From assembly GCA_903929535.1 (NCBI GenBank), contig CAIYVC010000169.1:1-50584 (forward strand): DNA of 50,584 nucleotides. Reading direction: 5' to 3'. The position numbers and the translations under genes were made by a program. The notes below the pieces were generated by a model that was not told the origin of the DNA, did no database searches, and was given only the letters and a program-made list of their open reading frames with translations. The DNA is from an uncultured Caulobacteraceae bacterium (GTDB taxonomy: Bacteria > Pseudomonadota > Alphaproteobacteria > Caulobacterales > Caulobacteraceae). Of this stretch, positions 1 to 9,142 are shown piece after piece (position 1 is the first letter of the stretch; each line of letters starts with the position of its first letter).

Positions 1-186
1 CGGCGCCTGGCCCGCTCCAAGCCCGAGATCGAGATGTGGACCAAGTACGATTATGTGATCGTCAACGAGGACTTCGACCTCGCCTACGCCGAGCTGGCCC
101 ACATCTACCACGCCGAGCGTCTGAAGCGGTCGCGCAACCCCTGGCTCGGCAAGTTCGTCGCCGGGCTGATGGACGAGGACGTCTAG
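1..186 (+). CDS. gmk: Guanylate kinase, C-terminal fragment
   Basis: This is the last 61 codons of a gene that begins before the window; the frame is open from base 1 to a TAG at 184-186. The peptide contains DYVIVNEDFD followed by an alternating Ala/Glu helix and AERLKRSRNP, which is the ending typical of bacterial guanylate kinase, the enzyme that phosphorylates GMP to GDP using ATP. The P-loop and GMP-binding parts lie outside the window, so the call rests on the C-terminal signature alone. It converges on the RND pump gene, with only 11 bases between the two stop codons. Confidence 0.8.
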   Translation, partial: RRLARSKPEIEMWTKYDYVIVNEDFDLAYAELAHIYHAERLKRSRNPWLGKFVAGLMDEDV

Positions 187-197
187 GCCGCCTCGAC

Positions 198-3100
198 TTA
201 GGGCTTGATCGCTTCCACCACCACACGCTTGGGCTTGCCGCGCGGCGGCCCGTGCTCGCCCAACCGTTGGCGCAGCCGGTCCAGGTAGATGTAGACCACC
301 GGGGTCGAGAACAGCGTCAGCACCTGCGACACCAGTAGCCCCCCCACGATGGCCCAGCCGAGCGGCTGGCGGAATTCCGAGCCCGTGCCTGATCCCAGGA
401 TCATGGGCACCCCGCCCAGGAAGGCGCAGGCGGTGGTCATCAGGATCGGGCGCAGCCGCTGGTGTGACGCCCGGCGCACGGCCTCCTCCGGATCGAGGTT
501 CTCCTCGCGCTCCAGTCGCAGCGCCACGTCCACGATCATGATGCCGTTCTTCTTCACGATCCCGATCAGAAGGATGATGGCGATGATGCCGATCACGTCC
601 AGGTCGCGGCCCGCCAACCGCAGGGCCAGCAGCGCCCCCAGCCCCGCCGAGGGCAGGGTCGACAGGATCGTCAGCGGGTGGATGTAGCTCTCGTAGAGCA
701 TCCCCAGGATCACATAGACCGCCAGCAGGGCCGCCGCGATCAGCACCGGCTCATCTTTCAACGAGTCCTGGAAGGCCTGGGCGGTGCCCTGGAACGACCC
801 GCTGAGACTTTGCGGCGCGCCGAGGTTGGCGCGGGCGTTGTCCACCGCGGCGGTGGCGTCGCCCAGCGAGACGCCCGGCGCCAGGTTGAATGACAGGGTT
901 GAGGCGGGGAACTGGCCCTGGTGGGTGATCGACTGGCTGCGCACCCGGCTCATGTCCAGCTTGACCAGACTAGACAGCGGAACCGGCTTTCCGGTGCGCG
1001 GCGACATCAGATACACGGCGTTGACCAGATCGGCGGGGCTCTGCATCCCCGGCATCGCTTCCAGGATCACGCGGTAGTTGTTCAGCTGGGTGAAGTACTG
1101 CGCCACCTGGCGCTGACCGACCTGATTGTAGAGGGCCGCGTCGATATCGGCGGGGGCGATGCCGAAGCGGGCGGCGGCGTCGCGGTTGATGTCCAGGGTG
1201 GCGCTGGGCGCCTGTGACTGCTGGTCGGAGGAGACGTCCTTCAACTGGGGCAGCTTCTGCAATTCCGCCATCAGCCGTGGCGTCCAGCTGTTCAGCTCGT
1301 CCAGGTCGCCGTCGGACAGGGTGTACTGGTACTGGGCGCGCGCCGGGCGGGCGCCGATGGTGATGTCCTGGGTCGCCTGCAGCACCGCCTGAGCGCCGAC
1401 CACGCCGGTCAGCTTGGGCCGCAGCCGGTTGATGATGTCGGAAGCGCTGGTCCTGCGGCCGTCCGCGCGCGAGCGCAGGCCGACGTTGATCACGCCGGTG
1501 GAGCTGTCGCCGCCGCCGCCGATCGTATAGTGGGCCTCGTCCACGTCGGGGTCCGAGGCGATGACCTTTAGGATTTCCGCGCCCTTGGCTTCGGTGTTGG
1601 CGAAGCTGGAACCCTGGGCGGTGATCAGCGTCCCGCTCAGGAAGCCGGCGTCCTGCTGCGGAAAGAAGCCGGTCTTGGCCGTTGTGTAGAGGCCGACGGT
1701 CAGGGCCAGGGTGGCGAAGAAGACGACCATGGTCAGCCGCTTGTGCCCCAGGACGACATCCAGGGCGCGCGCGTAGCCGTGCTCGATCCGGGCAAAGCCG
1801 CGCTCCAAGCCGCGTAGGATCGGGTCGCGGGGCGGCTCGGGAGCCCGCAGGAACCGCCCGCACAGCATGGGCGTCAGGGTCAGAGCTAGGAACACCGAGA
1901 TCACCACCGCGGCGCTCAGCACCAGGGCGAACTCCTGCATCATCCGGCCGACCACCCCGCCCATGAACATCAGGGGGGTGAACACCGCGATCAGCGACAG
2001 CGAAATGGTCAGGATGGTGAATCCGATCTCGCGCGAGCCGTGCAGCGCGGCCTGGAACGGCTCCTCGCCGTGCTCGATGCGCCGCCAGATGTCCTCGACC
2101 ATGACGATGGCGTCATCGACCACGAACCCGACCGCGATGGTCATGGCCATCAGCGACAGGTTATCCAGGCTCAACCCCGCGGGCAGCATCGCCGCTGCGG
2201 TGGCCAGAAGCGAGATCGGGATCACCGCGCTGGGGATCAGGGTCGCCCGCACGTTCCTCAGGAACAGGAAGATCACCGCCACCACCATCGCGATGGTGAT
2301 CAGCAGGGTGATCTCAACGTCGTGGACCGAGGCGCGGATGGTCACGGTACGGTCGGCGATCACGCTCATGTCGATGCCGGGCGGCACGGTCTGGCGCAGG
2401 GCGGGTAGGGCGGCCTTCACGGCCTCCACGGTCCGGATGATGTTGGCGCCAGGTTCGCGGAAGATCAGCACCCCGATTACCGGCCCGGCCTTCAGCGTCT
2501 CGTAGTGGCTGTTCTTGCCCGGCTGGCTGTAGGAGCCGGCCTGGGTGTTCTCCACGTCCAGGATCGCCCGGCCGATGTCCTTGACCCGCACCGGCGCGCC
2601 GTTCCGGTAGCCGACGATCAGCTGGTTCCAGGTGCCGGCGTCCAGCACCTGGTCGTTGGCGTAGAAGCCCACGCTCTGCGTCGGGCCGATCAGCTGGCCC
2701 TTGGGCGCGTTGACCGTCGCGCCGGCGATCGCCGTGCGGATGGAATCCAGCTGTAGCCCCAATGACGCGGCCCGGCGAGGATCGATCTGGATGCGGAAGG
2801 CGGGTTTGCGGCCGCCGGCGATATTGACCTGGCCGACGCCGGGGATGCGCGACACCTGCTGCCCGACGATATTGTCCGCGTAGTCGTTGACCACATTGGC
2901 CGGCAGGGTCTGGGACGACATGACGATGACGAACACCGCCTGATCCGCCGGGTTGACCTTGCGCATGGTCGGCGGGCCCGGCAGCGTGTTGGGCAGTTGG
3001 CCGCTGGAGGCGTTGATCGCCGCCTGAACGTCCTGGGCGGCGGCGTCGATCTTGCGCGACAGTTCAAACTGCAGGGTCACCTGGGTCGAACCAGGTCCGC

Positions 3101-3350
3101 TGCTGGAGGTCATCTGCGTCAGGCCGGGGATCAGCGACAGCTGTCGCTCAAGCGGCGTCGCCACATTGGAGGCCATCGTTTCCGGGCTGGCGCCTGGCAG
3201 GGCGGCGCTGACCTGGATCGTGGGGAAGTCTACCTGCGGCAGGGCCGACACCGGCAGGCGCAGGAAGGCGATCACGCCGACAGCCAGCAGGGCGGCGGCC
3301 ATCAGGGACGTGGCGATGGGCCGCCGGATAAAGCGTTCCGATACGTTCAC
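198..3350 (-). CDS. RND multidrug efflux transporter (HAE1/MdtC-like)
   Basis: A 1050-residue inner-membrane proton/drug antiporter of the AcrB/MdtBC type. It has the standard N-terminus (MNVSERFIRRPIATSL, then TM1), two large periplasmic loops, and 12 predicted membrane segments in two halves. The paired aspartates of the proton relay in TM4 are visible at about residues 412-413 (GFVVDDAIVMVEDI). The length is normal for the family. Around residues 270-292 there is a short extra stretch (SQPGKNSHYETLKAG) before the usual REPGANII motif. No membrane-fusion protein or TolC-like gene lies beside it: the upstream neighbour is ksgA, 172 bases away, and downstream is gmk. It therefore probably works with an adaptor encoded elsewhere. 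The substrate cannot be told from sequence. Confidence 0.9.
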   Translation of the reverse strand: MNVSERFIRRPIATSLMAAALLAVGVIAFLRLPVSALPQVDFPTIQVSAALPGASPETMASNVATPLERQLSLIPGLTQMTSSSGPGSTQVTLQFELSRKIDAAAQDVQAAINASSGQLPNTLPGPPTMRKVNPADQAVFVIVMSSQTLPANVVNDYADNIVGQQVSRIPGVGQVNIAGGRKPAFRIQIDPRRAASLGLQLDSIRTAIAGATVNAPKGQLIGPTQSVGFYANDQVLDAGTWNQLIVGYRNGAPVRVKDIGRAILDVENTQAGSYSQPGKNSHYETLKAGPVIGVLIFREPGANIIRTVEAVKAALPALRQTVPPGIDMSVIADRTVTIRASVHDVEITLLITIAMVVAVIFLFLRNVRATLIPSAVIPISLLATAAAMLPAGLSLDNLSLMAMTIAVGFVVDDAIVMVEDIWRRIEHGEEPFQAALHGSREIGFTILTISLSLIAVFTPLMFMGGVVGRMMQEFALVLSAAVVISVFLALTLTPMLCGRFLRAPEPPRDPILRGLERGFARIEHGYARALDVVLGHKRLTMVVFFATLALTVGLYTTAKTGFFPQQDAGFLSGTLITAQGSSFANTEAKGAEILKVIASDPDVDEAHYTIGGGGDSSTGVINVGLRSRADGRRTSASDIINRLRPKLTGVVGAQAVLQATQDITIGARPARAQYQYTLSDGDLDELNSWTPRLMAELQKLPQLKDVSSDQQSQAPSATLDINRDAAARFGIAPADIDAALYNQVGQRQVAQYFTQLNNYRVILEAMPGMQSPADLVNAVYLMSPRTGKPVPLSSLVKLDMSRVRSQSITHQGQFPASTLSFNLAPGVSLGDATAAVDNARANLGAPQSLSGSFQGTAQAFQDSLKDEPVLIAAALLAVYVILGMLYESYIHPLTILSTLPSAGLGALLALRLAGRDLDVIGIIAIILLIGIVKKNGIMIVDVALRLEREENLDPEEAVRRASHQRLRPILMTTACAFLGGVPMILGSGTGSEFRQPLGWAIVGGLLVSQVLTLFSTPVVYIYLDRLRQRLGEHGPPRGKPKRVVVEAIKP

Positions 3351-3522
3351 GCGCGCTGACGCCCGCTCGACGATGGGCCGATATCGTTGCGTCTAGTCAA
3401 TCGAGCCCCCCGGCGCGCCGCATGCGGCGATAATCGTTTCCTTGTCCCTGGTTCTAGCCAAACCGGCTGTCGAAAGGGATGCGGCTGATTTGCCGACGGT
3501 CTTGTTGACTGGTCAAGTCCGC

Positions 3523-4353
3523 TTACAGCCGCGCCCGCGCCAGCCGCAGAAATCCAGCGACGTCCACCGTCTCCGCTCTGGCCTCGGGATTGATCCCAGC
3601 GGCCTCGCAAAGCGCTTCACCGCCGAGCAATTTCAAACTTGATTTCAGCATCTTGCGGCGTTGTCCGAATGCTTCCCGCGTGATCGCTTCCAGCGACTGG
3701 AGGTCTGTATCGGAAGGGCGCTCAGTCTTCGGCGTCAACCGCACTACAGCGGAGGCGACCTTGGGCGGCGGGGTAAAGGCGCGGGCGGGCAGGTCCATTA
3801 TGATCTCCGTCTCAGCCACCGCCTGGCTGATGACGCCCAGACGTCCATAGGCGTCGGTGTCGACCTCCGCGACGATGCGCTGGGCGACCTCCTTCTGGAA
3901 CATCAGCGACAGGCTCTCGGGACGCAGCGGCCCGGTCAGCCATTTGATCAGCAGGGGCGTGCCGACGTTGTAGGGCAGGTTGGCGACGATGCGCACCGGC
4001 GCCCCCGGCTGCACCGCATCCGCCAGCGCCCGCTCGTCCACCTTCAGGGCGTCCGCCTGGATCACCGTCAGCCGCCCCGGCGCTGCGGCGGCGAGGTCCG
4101 CCAGCAGCGGCAGGAAACGCGGGTCCTTTTCCACCGCGATCACCCGCCCGCCGGCTTCCAGCAGGGCGCGGGTCAGGCCGCCGGGGCCAGGCCCGACCTC
4201 GATGGTCACGCAGTCGTCCAGCGGTCCGGCCAGACGGGCGATCTTGCGGGTGATGTTGAGGTCCAGCAGGAAGTGCTGCCCAAAGCCCTTGTTGGCCAGG
4301 ATGCCGTGCTCCGCCAACACGTCGCGCAGAGGCGGCAGGTCTTCCAGGCTCAT
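3523..4353 (-). CDS. ksgA: 16S rRNA (adenine1518-N6/adenine1519-N6)-dimethyltransferase
   Basis: KsgA/RsmA (276 residues) dimethylates two adjacent adenines in the 3' hairpin of 16S rRNA late in small-subunit assembly, using SAM. The family motifs are clear: NKGFGQHFLLD near residue 22, SAM motif I EVGPGPGGLTRALL, the acidic EKD pair in motif II, and the catalytic NLPYN (IVANLPYNVGTPLL) typical of rRNA adenine N6-dimethylases. The ATG overlaps the end of pdxA by four bases (ATGA), so the two genes are probably translationally coupled. It is the last gene of the lptF-lptG-lptD-surA-pdxA-ksgA run; lptD-surA-pdxA-ksgA is also the order in E. coli. Confidence 0.96.
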   Translation of the reverse strand: MSLEDLPPLRDVLAEHGILANKGFGQHFLLDLNITRKIARLAGPLDDCVTIEVGPGPGGLTRALLEAGGRVIAVEKDPRFLPLLADLAAAAPGRLTVIQADALKVDERALADAVQPGAPVRIVANLPYNVGTPLLIKWLTGPLRPESLSLMFQKEVAQRIVAEVDTDAYGRLGVISQAVAETEIIMDLPARAFTPPPKVASAVVRLTPKTERPSDTDLQSLEAITREAFGQRRKMLKSSLKLLGGEALCEAAGINPEARAETVDVAGFLRLARARL

Positions 4354-5363
4354 GCGGCCTGCCTGCGCCCGGCGATCTCGGCAGCCATGCGGATGGCGGC
4401 GATCAGGCTCTCGGCTCGCGCCAAGCCGCGCCCGGCGACGTCGTAGCCGACCCCGTGGTCGGGCGAGGTGCGCACGATCGGCAGGCCCAGCGTCAGGTTC
4501 ACCCCGCCCCAGAAGTCCAGCATCTTGACCGGGATCAGGGCCTGGTCGTGGTACATGCAGATGGCCGCGTCATAGAGGGCGCGGGCCTCCGGGTGGAACA
4601 GGGTGTCCGAGGGCTTGGGCCCCACCGCGTCGATCCCCAGCGCCCGCAGCGCCTGCACCGCCGGCGCGATGATCTCGATCTCCTGACGGCCGATGGCCCC
4701 GCTCTCGCCCGCATGCGGGTTCAGCCCCGCCACCGCCAGCCTCGGCGCGGCGATGCCGAAGTCGCGCTTGAGCGCCTGGGCGGTCACCAGGGCGGTCTGC
4801 ACGATCCGGTCGCGAGTCAGCAGGGCCGGGACCTCGGCGTAGGGCTCGTGGATGGTCACCAGGGCGGTGCGCAGGTCCCCGGCGGCCAGCATCATCACCG
4901 GCCCGCGCGCGCCCTCCAGCGGGGCCTCGGCGGTCAGTTCGGCCAGGAACTCCGTATGGCCGGGAAAGCCGAACCCGGCCTCGTACAGCGGCGCCTTGGC
5001 GATGGGGGCCGTCACCAGCCCGCTGACCGCGCCCGACAGGGCCAGGCCCGCCCCTGTCTCGATCCAACGCACGATCATCGTCGCATGGGCCGAAGAGGCG
5101 CGGCCGGACACCACGGGTGCGGACAGCGGCATGTCCAGAACGGGCAGGGCGTCGGCGAACACGCTCGTCGCTTCGCCGGCGGAGCCCACACGGGTCAGGA
5201 TCGAGGCCCCGGCAGGGGAGGCGGCCGCCAGCGATTGGAAATCGCCGATCACGACGAACGGCGCATCGCTTGTGCGCAGCGCCTGCCAGGCCTTGACGAT
5301 AATCTCAGGTCCGACGCCCGCCGGATCGCCCAGGGTCAGGGCAAGCGGCGCTTTTAGCGCCAA
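4350..5363 (-). CDS. pdxA: 4-hydroxythreonine-4-phosphate dehydrogenase
   Basis: PdxA (337 residues) oxidises 4-phosphohydroxy-L-threonine in the DXP-dependent pathway to pyridoxal phosphate. Recognisable elements are LTLGDPAGVGPEI at the N-terminus, the metal-ligand region GFPGHTEFLAEL, GLNPHAGESGAIGRQE, and the late MYHDQALIPVK with a metal-binding histidine. The start is TTG, set directly against the TAG stop of surA (TAGTTG). A GAGG eight bases upstream supports it, and the protein begins MALKAPLALTLGDP as the family does. Its end overlaps ksgA by four bases. Confidence 0.96.
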   Translation of the reverse strand: MALKAPLALTLGDPAGVGPEIIVKAWQALRTSDAPFVVIGDFQSLAAASPAGASILTRVGSAGEATSVFADALPVLDMPLSAPVVSGRASSAHATMIVRWIETGAGLALSGAVSGLVTAPIAKAPLYEAGFGFPGHTEFLAELTAEAPLEGARGPVMMLAAGDLRTALVTIHEPYAEVPALLTRDRIVQTALVTAQALKRDFGIAAPRLAVAGLNPHAGESGAIGRQEIEIIAPAVQALRALGIDAVGPKPSDTLFHPEARALYDAAICMYHDQALIPVKMLDFWGGVNLTLGLPIVRTSPDHGVGYDVAGRGLARAESLIAAIRMAAEIAGRRQAA

Positions 5364-6776
5364 CTAGCGCGCCTCGATGGTCGCCGAGGTGCGAAGGTCG
5401 CGCAGATAGCGGCGGGACATCACCGACAGCTGTTCGGCAAACAGCTTGTTCTGGATGTCGCTCTTGGTCGGCAGCTTGGAGCCGCCGGTACGCTTGCTGC
5501 ACACCGCCACCAGGTGCACGCCCACGTCCGTGCGGATCGGGTCGGAGATCTGGTTGGCCTGCAGCTTCTCCGCGGCGTCCTTGAACGGCCCGCGCAGATC
5601 CTTGATTTCGGCTTCGCCAAGGTCGGCGGCGACCACGCCCGGCACCTTGCCGGCGACGGCTTCGATGTTGTCGCAGCCGGTGATCTGCGGGCGCAGGGCG
5701 CGCAGGGCAGCGGTGGCGCCGGCCACCTGATCGGTCGAGGCGTCCTTGTCCAGTCGCACGGCCAGCTGCTTCAGCGAGACCATGGTCTGGCCTGAGGCGG
5801 CCTGCTTGTCGCGCAGATAGATGACGTAGACGCCGTCGCTGACCGGGATCGGGGCGGACAGCTGGCCGGGACGCAGGGCCTCCAGCGCCGCGCCCACTTC
5901 GGGCGGGGCCTGGGCGGCGGAGATCCAGCCGCCGTCGCCGCCGTTGGCGGCCGTCGGGCCGGAGGAGAACTGGCGGGCCACCGCGGCGAAGGGCGCGCCC
6001 TGCTGCAGTTGGGTGATCAGCTGGTTTGCGCCGCTCATGGCTTCGTTCATGCCGCCGGCGCGGTTGGAGTCCAGGAAGATCTCGCCGATCAGGTACTGGG
6101 TCTGGCTGGCCTGGGCGCTGATGCGCTGCAGTTGGCCGTTGACCTGGTCGTCACTGACCCGCACGCGGCTGTTGTAGAGGCCGCTGATCAGCCGCTGCCA
6201 GCTGATCTGGGTGCGGATCTGGTCGCGCAGGGTCTGGATGTCGACGCCGGCCTGCTGGAAGGAGGTCCTCATCTGGGCGAAGGTCAGGTTGTTCTGGCGC
6301 GCCAGATCGCTGATTTCCTCGTCCACGTCCTTGGTTTCAGCGATCAGGTCGACCTTCTGACGCTTGCCGACCTTGCGCAGCTCCTGCGTCTGCAGATGCT
6401 CGTCGATCAGCGAGCGCAGGGCCTGCTGCTCAAGCCCCTGCAGATTGTCCTCGGTCGGCTGCACGCCGCTGGTCAGCACCAGCAGGCGCAGACGCTGGCG
6501 CAGGTCGTAGGTGGAGATGATCTCGTCGTTGACGGTGGCGGCCACGCCCTCGTTCAGCGGGTTGAACGCCGCGGCGGGAGGGGCGGGAGCAGTCACCGTG
6601 GCCGGGGTCACCGGGGTCACGTCGGCCGGCAGGGCCACCTGAGGCGTAGCGACGCGAGACGCCGGAGCCTTCGGGGTAGCCAGCTTGGGCTGCGCCTGAA
6701 CCGCGCCTACCGCGAGAATCGGCAGGGCAATGGCGGCGGCGAAAAGGGCGGCGCGGCGGCGCTGAGAGTTGAACAT
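5364..6776 (-). CDS. surA: Periplasmic chaperone / peptidyl-prolyl isomerase SurA
   Basis: A 470-residue exported protein. The signal peptide is RRRAALFAAAIALPILAVG followed by AVQA-Q, so the ATG at 6776 is preferred over a longer frame that begins upstream in unrelated sequence. A SurA N-terminal chaperone domain follows (NEGVAATVNDEIISTYDLRQRL). A parvulin PPIase domain spans roughly residues 215-330 (GEIFLDSN, FSSGPTAANGGDGGW, GVYVIYLRDK). A second, degenerate parvulin-like part lies near the C-terminus. SurA helps unfolded outer-membrane proteins, including LptD, reach the Bam machinery, which fits its place 31 bases after lptD. Its stop codon abuts the pdxA start. Confidence 0.93.
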   Translation of the reverse strand: MFNSQRRRAALFAAAIALPILAVGAVQAQPKLATPKAPASRVATPQVALPADVTPVTPATVTAPAPPAAAFNPLNEGVAATVNDEIISTYDLRQRLRLLVLTSGVQPTEDNLQGLEQQALRSLIDEHLQTQELRKVGKRQKVDLIAETKDVDEEISDLARQNNLTFAQMRTSFQQAGVDIQTLRDQIRTQISWQRLISGLYNSRVRVSDDQVNGQLQRISAQASQTQYLIGEIFLDSNRAGGMNEAMSGANQLITQLQQGAPFAAVARQFSSGPTAANGGDGGWISAAQAPPEVGAALEALRPGQLSAPIPVSDGVYVIYLRDKQAASGQTMVSLKQLAVRLDKDASTDQVAGATAALRALRPQITGCDNIEAVAGKVPGVVAADLGEAEIKDLRGPFKDAAEKLQANQISDPIRTDVGVHLVAVCSKRTGGSKLPTKSDIQNKLFAEQLSVMSRRYLRDLRTSATIEAR

Positions 6777-6807
6777 CGAAGGTGTGAATCCGGTTCGCAC
6801 GAAAATT

Positions 6808-9123
6808 CTAGCGGAAGTCGGGCCGTTGATATCCTGTCCCGCCCAATGTGACGAGCATAAGGCGCAGGATAATCTTGTCCGACGGATGCAGGGTGCGGTT
6901 ATACGTCCCATCGTGCTGATAGACCAGTTCCCAGTGCGTGCACTCGTCTTGGTAGAGCAGGCCGAACTCCTCCAGCACCGGCACGTGCGCGGCGATGTCG
7001 TAGTTGGCCGACGCCGTCAGACCCCAGCGGTTGGTGATCAGGAATTGGCCGCCGACCTGGGCGTTCTGCATCTTCTGACCGGGCAGATCGACGCTGTCGT
7101 AGAGGTAGCGGATGAAGCCGTTGGCCCTCGGCGAGAAGCCGTTCACGCCCACTTCCATGGTGTTGACCCTGCCGGTCGAGCCATCGATCCGCGCCCGGGT
7201 GAAGCCTGAGAAGGCGGCGGCGGGCTGGGCCGTGGCGGCCAGGATCCAGTCCGAGGCGGTCTGGTTCAGGCTGGTCCCGGCGGGCAAGGTGGGGTCGACC
7301 CGCGTCCGGTAGCTGCGTCCCGCCATGAGCTGCGCCGAGCCGCCGTCGTCCCAGCGCACTGTCGCTCGGCCGCCGACGTTGATGCGCGCACCGCCCTCGT
7401 AATAGTCGAACCCCGGCGACTTGTTGGCGTCGAACAGGGTCGTTTCGTCAAAGCTGAAGACGGTGCTGTCCTCGTTCGGAATCAAGGGGTTGACGGTAGT
7501 TCTTGGCGAAATCGCGATCTGCGCCAACGGCTCCAGCACCAGGGTCGAATCGCCTTCGCGCCGGAAGAAGGGCCAGCTCAGGTCCATGCCCGCCGTGGCC
7601 AGCACCCGGCTGGTGGTGTGCATGCCGGTGTTGAGCGCGCTGATGTCGTCGACGTTGTAGAGGTCGGTGCGGGCGTTGGCGAAGGGCTCCAGCCGGATGC
7701 CGTCCGCCAGGGTGTAGGCCCCGCGCCAGTCGCCGCCGATGGTGCCGCGCCGGCTGTCCATGCCGGGGGCGGTGTCGGTGACGATATTGCGGTCGCGGCT
7801 CAGCAGCACGCCGCCGCCGTCCAGCCGTAGCCGCCCGCCCAGCACCTGCCCGGGCGGCTCGAAATGGGCCTCAACCAGGGGCGCCACCAGCGGGAAGGTT
7901 CCGTTGTTATCTCCAGGCCTTAGACCCTGAAAGCTCATGGCGGCGACCGACACGTAGGAGCCGCTGCTCTGCTCCACCGCATAGACCTGGCTTAGCAGCC
8001 GCTGGTCGTCGGCCGAATACAGGCCCCGCTGATCGTAGACGTTGGGGATGGCGTAGCGGTTGAACAGCAGCGGGTCGGTGACCCGCTCGGCGGAGAAGCC
8101 GTAGGTCCAGTGCTCGGTCGGGGCGAAGGCGCCCTGGGCCAGGATGTAGCTGCGCGCCGAGATGTCGCCGTACTTGCGGCCGCTGCCGTCGAACATGGCG
8201 TCGTCGGTGATGCCAAACCGGGCGTCCACCTCGCCGCTGTAGAAGCGCTTACGGTACTCGCCCTCCAGGAACGGGTACACTTTCGTATTAATTTGCGGCG
8301 CAATAACAATGTCTTGTGACGGACTTATCACAAAAAGATAGGGCTGCTCGTAGGAGAAGCCGCGCCGCGAATCCAGCGCGATCTTGGGCGCCAGCAGGCC
8401 CGATCCGCGCTTGGCCGTCGGGTCCACGTGCCAGAACACCGGCAGCTTCACCACCGGGTGGCCTTTGATCCGGATCACCACGTGCTTGTAGAAGACGATC
8501 TGCCGCTTGTGGTCCTGGATCACCTGCTCGGCCTGGATCGACCAGGTCGGCTCCTCGGGCGTGCCGTCCGGCGCGCAGATATCGCAGACGGTGAACACCG
8601 CCTTGTTCAGCTCCATCGCGTCCTGGTTCAGCCGCACGGCCTCGTCGGCGATCAGCTTGGCGTTGGGCTTCTGGCGGGTGGAGAAGGCCAGGGCGATCCC
8701 GGTCTTGAAGTCCTTGTCCACCGTCATCGCCTTGGCGAACTCGACGCTGCCGTCCAGGTTGATCAGCTGCACGTCGCCGCGCGCGGTGACCACGCCATTG
8801 ACCGAATTGTAGACCACCTCGTCGGCCCGCAGGGTCCGGCCCTGATAGCGGGCCTCGACGCTGCCCTTGGCGGTCCACAGGTGATTCTCGTCGTCGCGGA
8901 CGACCGTGTCGGCCTCGATATAGAAGGACTCGTTGCCCATCAGCTGGTCGGCGTTGGTGATCGACGAGACAGCAGGGGCGGGCGGCTTGGCGGGGGCGGC
9001 AGGGGTCTGCGCCAGGGCCGTCGTGCTCAGCACCAGGCAGACCGCGCAGGCCGTGGCGCCGGCCAGCAGCCGGGATTTCCAAACGTGGTTCAAACTGCCC
9101 CGCCCAATCGCATATCCACCCAT
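6808..9123 (-). CDS. lptD: LPS-assembly protein LptD (outer membrane)
   Basis: LptD inserts lipopolysaccharide into the outer leaflet of the outer membrane. This protein (about 771 residues) has a signal sequence ending STTALA-Q, an OstA/LptA-like periplasmic domain (about residues 60-200), and a long beta-barrel that ends GGTGYQRPDFR, with aromatic Phe near the C-terminus. Cysteines at about 180 and 183 (CDIC) and a single one near 728 in the barrel could form the interdomain disulfide known from LptD. The start is uncertain. ATG 9123 is given; a TTG at 9093 yields a more compact signal peptide (MNHVWKSRLLAG), and an ATG at 9150 overlaps the lptG stop by eight bases. Confidence 0.92.
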   Translation of the reverse strand: MGGYAIGRGSLNHVWKSRLLAGATACAVCLVLSTTALAQTPAAPAKPPAPAVSSITNADQLMGNESFYIEADTVVRDDENHLWTAKGSVEARYQGRTLRADEVVYNSVNGVVTARGDVQLINLDGSVEFAKAMTVDKDFKTGIALAFSTRQKPNAKLIADEAVRLNQDAMELNKAVFTVCDICAPDGTPEEPTWSIQAEQVIQDHKRQIVFYKHVVIRIKGHPVVKLPVFWHVDPTAKRGSGLLAPKIALDSRRGFSYEQPYLFVISPSQDIVIAPQINTKVYPFLEGEYRKRFYSGEVDARFGITDDAMFDGSGRKYGDISARSYILAQGAFAPTEHWTYGFSAERVTDPLLFNRYAIPNVYDQRGLYSADDQRLLSQVYAVEQSSGSYVSVAAMSFQGLRPGDNNGTFPLVAPLVEAHFEPPGQVLGGRLRLDGGGVLLSRDRNIVTDTAPGMDSRRGTIGGDWRGAYTLADGIRLEPFANARTDLYNVDDISALNTGMHTTSRVLATAGMDLSWPFFRREGDSTLVLEPLAQIAISPRTTVNPLIPNEDSTVFSFDETTLFDANKSPGFDYYEGGARINVGGRATVRWDDGGSAQLMAGRSYRTRVDPTLPAGTSLNQTASDWILAATAQPAAAFSGFTRARIDGSTGRVNTMEVGVNGFSPRANGFIRYLYDSVDLPGQKMQNAQVGGQFLITNRWGLTASANYDIAAHVPVLEEFGLLYQDECTHWELVYQHDGTYNRTLHPSDKIILRLMLVTLGGTGYQRPDFR

Positions 9124-9142
9124 CTCGCACGTCCCGGGCGGA

